A stretch of 5,414 nucleotides of DNA from Thermogutta sp. (GTDB lineage Bacteria; Planctomycetota; Planctomycetia; Pirellulales; Thermoguttaceae): the NCBI GenBank assembly GCA_012798155.1, contig JAAZNR010000254.1, positions 1-5,414 of the forward strand. Direction: 5' to 3'. Positions 5,329 to 5,414 of the stretch are shown in pieces. The stretch's first letter is position 1. The number at the start of each line of letters is the position of its first letter. The position numbers and the translations under genes were made by a program. A model generated the notes under the pieces. That model saw only the letters and a program-made list of their open reading frames with translations. It was not told where the DNA came from and searched no databases.

Positions 5329-5414
5329 ATGCTTCGATACTGGACGGCCGGCGAGTCTCATGGAAAAGGCATCCTCGCGGTGATCGACGGTTTTCCCTGC
5401 GGGATCGCCGTCGA
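5329..5414 (+). CDS. aroC: Chorismate synthase, partial (N-terminal 28 codons)
   Basis: Chorismate synthase converts EPSP to chorismate using reduced FMN, the last step of the shikimate pathway, in the cytoplasm. The visible residues start MLRYWTAGESHGKG and continue to residue 28 at the window edge. GESHGKGILAVIDGFP (8-23) fits the N-terminal family signature, including the conserved His11 of the active site. Asp20-Gly21 and Pro23 are also conserved positions of that signature. The ATG at 5329 places the signature at the usual distance from the N-terminus. The ribosome site is weak (only GGA at 5318-5320). The rest of the gene and its neighbours lie outside the window. Confidence 0.94.
   Translation, partial: MLRYWTAGESHGKGILAVIDGFPCGIAV

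Overview
The window looks like chromosomal housekeeping DNA from a GC-rich bacterium. The widely spaced single genes, an ECF sigma factor beside a tiny lipoprotein, the SAICAR synthetase type and a CGCAGAG-type dispersed repeat all suggest a planctomycete-like organism. That assignment rests on general resemblance and no search was run.

Layout, left to right. (1) Positions 1-368, minus strand: the N-terminal two thirds of an ECF sigma factor, cut by the window edge. (2) Positions 369-582: a divergent control region. It carries two promoter-like elements facing opposite ways with the same architecture, GGGAATAAC, 16 bp, then TC(T/A)TA. One faces the sigma gene and the other faces the next gene. 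(3) Positions 583-807, plus strand: a 74-residue lipoprotein of unknown function, followed by three hairpins, the last a convincing intrinsic terminator (942-981). (4) Positions 982-1298: a convergent gap holding an inverted repeat built from 9-bp CGCAGAG units. (5) Positions 1299-3389, minus strand: uvrB, the damage-recognition helicase subunit of nucleotide excision repair, complete and apparently started at GTG. (6) Positions 3390-3931: a repeat-rich divergent spacer. It has two 46-bp tandem elements on the uvrB side and an array of degenerate 19-bp units in the middle, which runs into a TATAAT box and a small palindrome on the purC side. (7) Positions 3932-4819, plus strand: purC (SAICAR synthetase). 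(8) Positions 4820-5328: a spacer with no credible gene, holding an 18-bp tandem duplication and several hairpins. (9) Positions 5329-5414, plus strand: the first 28 codons of aroC (chorismate synthase), cut by the window edge.

The genes do not form one operon: uvrB and purC diverge, the lipoprotein gene and uvrB converge, and purC and aroC are about 500 bp apart. Their pathways (DNA repair, purine synthesis, shikimate pathway) are unrelated. The one pair that appears functionally linked is the sigma factor and the lipoprotein, through the matched promoters. No complete new multi-gene system is visible. The novelty candidates are this putative ECF autoregulation and target pair, and the non-coding repeat array between uvrB and purC.
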